Below are positions 61,930 to 64,000 of a stretch of DNA of 64,000 nucleotides, in pieces. The DNA is from Anseranas semipalmata (taxonomy: Eukaryota; Chordata; Aves; Anseriformes; Anseranatidae), in NCBI GenBank assembly GCA_013399115.1, contig VXAA01004297.1:333998-397997 (forward strand), in the 5' to 3' direction. A program made the translations under genes and the position numbers. The notes under the pieces are model-generated. The model was not told where the DNA came from. It did no database searches and worked only from the letters and a program-made list of their open reading frames with translations. The number at the start of each line of letters is the position of its first letter. Within the stretch, counting starts at the first letter, position 1.

Positions 61930-62881
61930 CACCTCTGGTTGTGTCCGTGATCTCGAGGAATATGGGCCTGGCAAAGAGCAAAGTCAGGACCCTGCACTTT
62001 AGAAGAGCAAAATTCCAGCTGTTTAAAGACCTAGTGGATGAGGACCCCTGGGACACTGTATTTAGGGACAAAGGAGCTGAACAGAGCTGGCAACTCTTTA
62101 AGGACACTTCGCTTGGAGCACAAGAGCTCTCCATTCCCACGTGTAAGAAATCAAGCAGGGAAACCTGCGTGGCTGAGCAAGGACTTGCCGGTCAAACTGA
62201 GGTGTAAGAAGGAAATGCACAGGCAGTGGAAGCAGGGACATGTGGCCTGGGAAGAATACAGCCATCTGGATGTGCAGGGATGGGATCAGGAAAGCCAAGG
62301 CACAGATGGAACTGAGCTTGGCAAGGGATGCAAAGAATAACCAGAAGGGATTCTACAGGTACATTGGCCAGAAAACAAAGGCCAAGGAGAGTGTACCCCC
62401 TCTGATAAATGAGAAGGGAGAACTGGTAACGACAGACATGGAGAAGGCTGAGGTGCTCGACAAGCTCTTTGCCTCAGTCTTCACTGGCAGTCAGGCTTCT
62501 CACATCTCTTGAGTCCTTGAACCTCTAGGTGGGAGCTGGGGGAGCAGAGTCCCTCCCACTGTAAGCAAAGAGCAGGTTCGGGACCTCCTGAAGAAACTGA
62601 CCATGTACAAGTCTGTGGGGCCTGATGCCATGCATCCCAGTGTCCTGAGGGAACTGGCTGATGTAGTCGCCAAGCCACTCTCCATCATATTTGAAAAGTC
62701 ATGGCAGTCAGGTGAGGTCCCTGGTGACTGGAAAAAGGGAAACATCATTCCCATTTTTAAAAAGGGTAGAAAAGAGGACCCAGGGGACTACAGACCGGTG
62801 AGCCTCACCTCTGTGCCTGGCAAGATCATGGAAAAGATCCTCCTGGAAGGAGGCCATTCTGTGATTGATTCTACGATTCTG
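61930..62881 (+). mobile_element. CR1 ORF2 fragment with internal deletion joined to the 3' tail
   Basis: In sense orientation it starts at the end of the endonuclease (AKSKVRTLHFRRAKFQLFKD, about 61970-62030). It continues through the linker (RDAKNNQKGFYRYIGQKTKA near 62320-62380; FASVFTGSQ near 62470) and the RT start ([57 protein letters not shown] to about 62850). It then jumps straight to the terminal repeat GGCCATTCTGTGATTGATTCTACGATTCT (in two pieces of the CR1 tail). The RT palm, thumb and 3' UTR, about 1.2 kb in the 58.6 kb copy, are missing. Several frameshifts; not functional. Confidence 0.9.
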
Positions 62882-64000
62882 CTTTTAAGAAAAAGAGGCT
62901 ATATTTATGCAGTGTATCAGTGCAGTGAAAGATTTAGTTGTTTATATTAATCCTTTGATACTGCCACTGAACATTAGAAACATAATTGGAAAAATGAGCT
63001 TCTAAAACTGCGTCTGAATGGGTAGAAAGACTGCAATGCATTTACTTTATCCTTCCTCAAGTTCCTACCGGCAGGGCTGCAATAATTAAGCTTAAAACAC
63101 CGAGTTCCATTGAAACTGATGACATCACACCATGAAGCAGGTAACACATATAATTTTAGGAACAGTAACATGCTGCCAACACTTTACTGAGAAACGTCCA
63201 CTAAATCTTCCTGCCCTGCACTGCATGGTATACCCAGTTTTCCAGGTAAGGAATAACACAATATTTTTTGCTTTTCTGTTTATGAGCAACAGAGGCACCT
63301 CCACACACATACATGCTCTTTCATACTAATATAATCAAAGGAAACAACATAAAAGACATTTATGATGCATCTGCTCAGCAGAAATACAAATTACCTCTTA
63401 TCCTAGATAGCTGGTTTCAGATACTTGCAATTAAGATGAATAAAAGACATTGTAGACCTGGGGACACCATCTGATTAAAAAATGATGTTTTCTTAAGAAT
63501 GGATATTTTGGGTTTCATCAGCTATGTCAGTACCACATAATCAAAGTAATTTCTAAATGTGCGTGTTTGTACATTTCTGTACATAAACTTTGGCACACTG
63601 TTATATTCCACTGGGGGAAAAAAAAAAAAAACAAACTAAAGTTGTTATTCAGAAATATCTGTATGAGCTGCTTGCATAGCATTTGGGAAGGATAAATTAG
63701 CCATATCTGGAAGAAAGTCAGTCTTAGCCAGATGCAGAAAAAATACTCCATTATGCCTTTCAGGCACTGGGAGAATATTAAAAAGGAGCTCAAATGAACC
63801 TACTCCAGCACATCACTGAATGGGTTACTATGTTTGAAGATGCTAAGAAAGCCATCCATCAGCAGCATTGTTTTACTTTAATTTTACAAGTATACAGAAC
63901 TAGTAGCTGACTTTAAATTAAAATACTGAAAAATGCTGTTAAAATATAGCTTTTTATGCTTCTGCATTTCAGAGTACAAAAAAAAAAAAAAAAAAAAAAA
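62882..64000. other. Intergenic DNA at the window end, no gene recognised
   Basis: AT-rich sequence with a short A-run near 63618 and a terminal run of 23 A (63978-64000) cut by the window edge. No exon or element could be supported. Confidence 0.55.
63978..64000. repeat. Poly(A) run at the window edge
   Basis: At least 23 A in a row, continuing past the edge. Whether it is a simple repeat or the tail of a retroposed sequence cannot be told here. Confidence 0.9.

Noticed and set aside
35351..64000. DOCK9 exons expected by synteny upstream of UBAC2
   Set aside because: I looked for splice-flanked plus-strand exons and recognised no DOCK9 coding sequence. Noncoding or alternative first exons cannot be excluded.

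Overview
The window is avian nuclear DNA. Many interspersed repeats are CR1 non-LTR retrotransposon copies, several ending in the (ATTCTATG)n-like 3' repeat typical of bird CR1. The two recognisable genes, UBAC2 and GPR18, are vertebrate genes in their conserved nested arrangement. I cannot name the species. There is no bacterial, phage or CRISPR content.

Layout. UBAC2 runs on the minus strand. Three coding exons were found by translation and splice sites: 23682-23809, 15390-15509 and 14845-14951. They are consecutive, join in frame and match residues about 11-129 of the human protein. The first coding exon (about 11 residues) was not found. It most likely lies in the 494-base assembly gap (34164-34657), which has a GC-rich right edge typical of a promoter CpG island. 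Exons after 14845 must lie left of the window. GPR18 lies on the plus strand in the UBAC2 intron left of 14845. Its coding sequence is one uninterrupted 321-codon exon (12284-13249), with a likely noncoding first exon ending at 9136 and a poly(A) signal at 13538.

Repeats. A pile of antisense CR1 copies (about 15812-21700) fills much of the intron between the 15.4 kb and 23.7 kb exons. One copy is near full length and retains relics of the ORF1 SGNH-esterase-like domain and the ORF2 endonuclease and reverse transcriptase. Shorter CR1 pieces lie at 3.0, 7.3, 28.0, 34.9, 48.0, 58.6, 60.8 and 61.9 kb. The 58.6 kb copy keeps a long readable reverse transcriptase with the FADD catalytic motif. The 61.9 kb copy has an internal deletion fusing ORF2 to the 3' tail.

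Right half. From 35.4 kb to the end I recognise no protein-coding gene. In other vertebrates DOCK9 lies upstream of UBAC2 and is transcribed the other way, so its promoter-distal flank or alternative first exons may be here, but I saw none. Points worth checking are a perfect inverted octamer pair (36924-36940), a CpG-rich patch with an AP-1 site (about 40.5-41.2 kb), and a weak minus-strand two-exon candidate near 37.4-37.7 kb. I did not find a new biological system. The window reads as a conserved nested gene pair in repeat-rich noncoding DNA.
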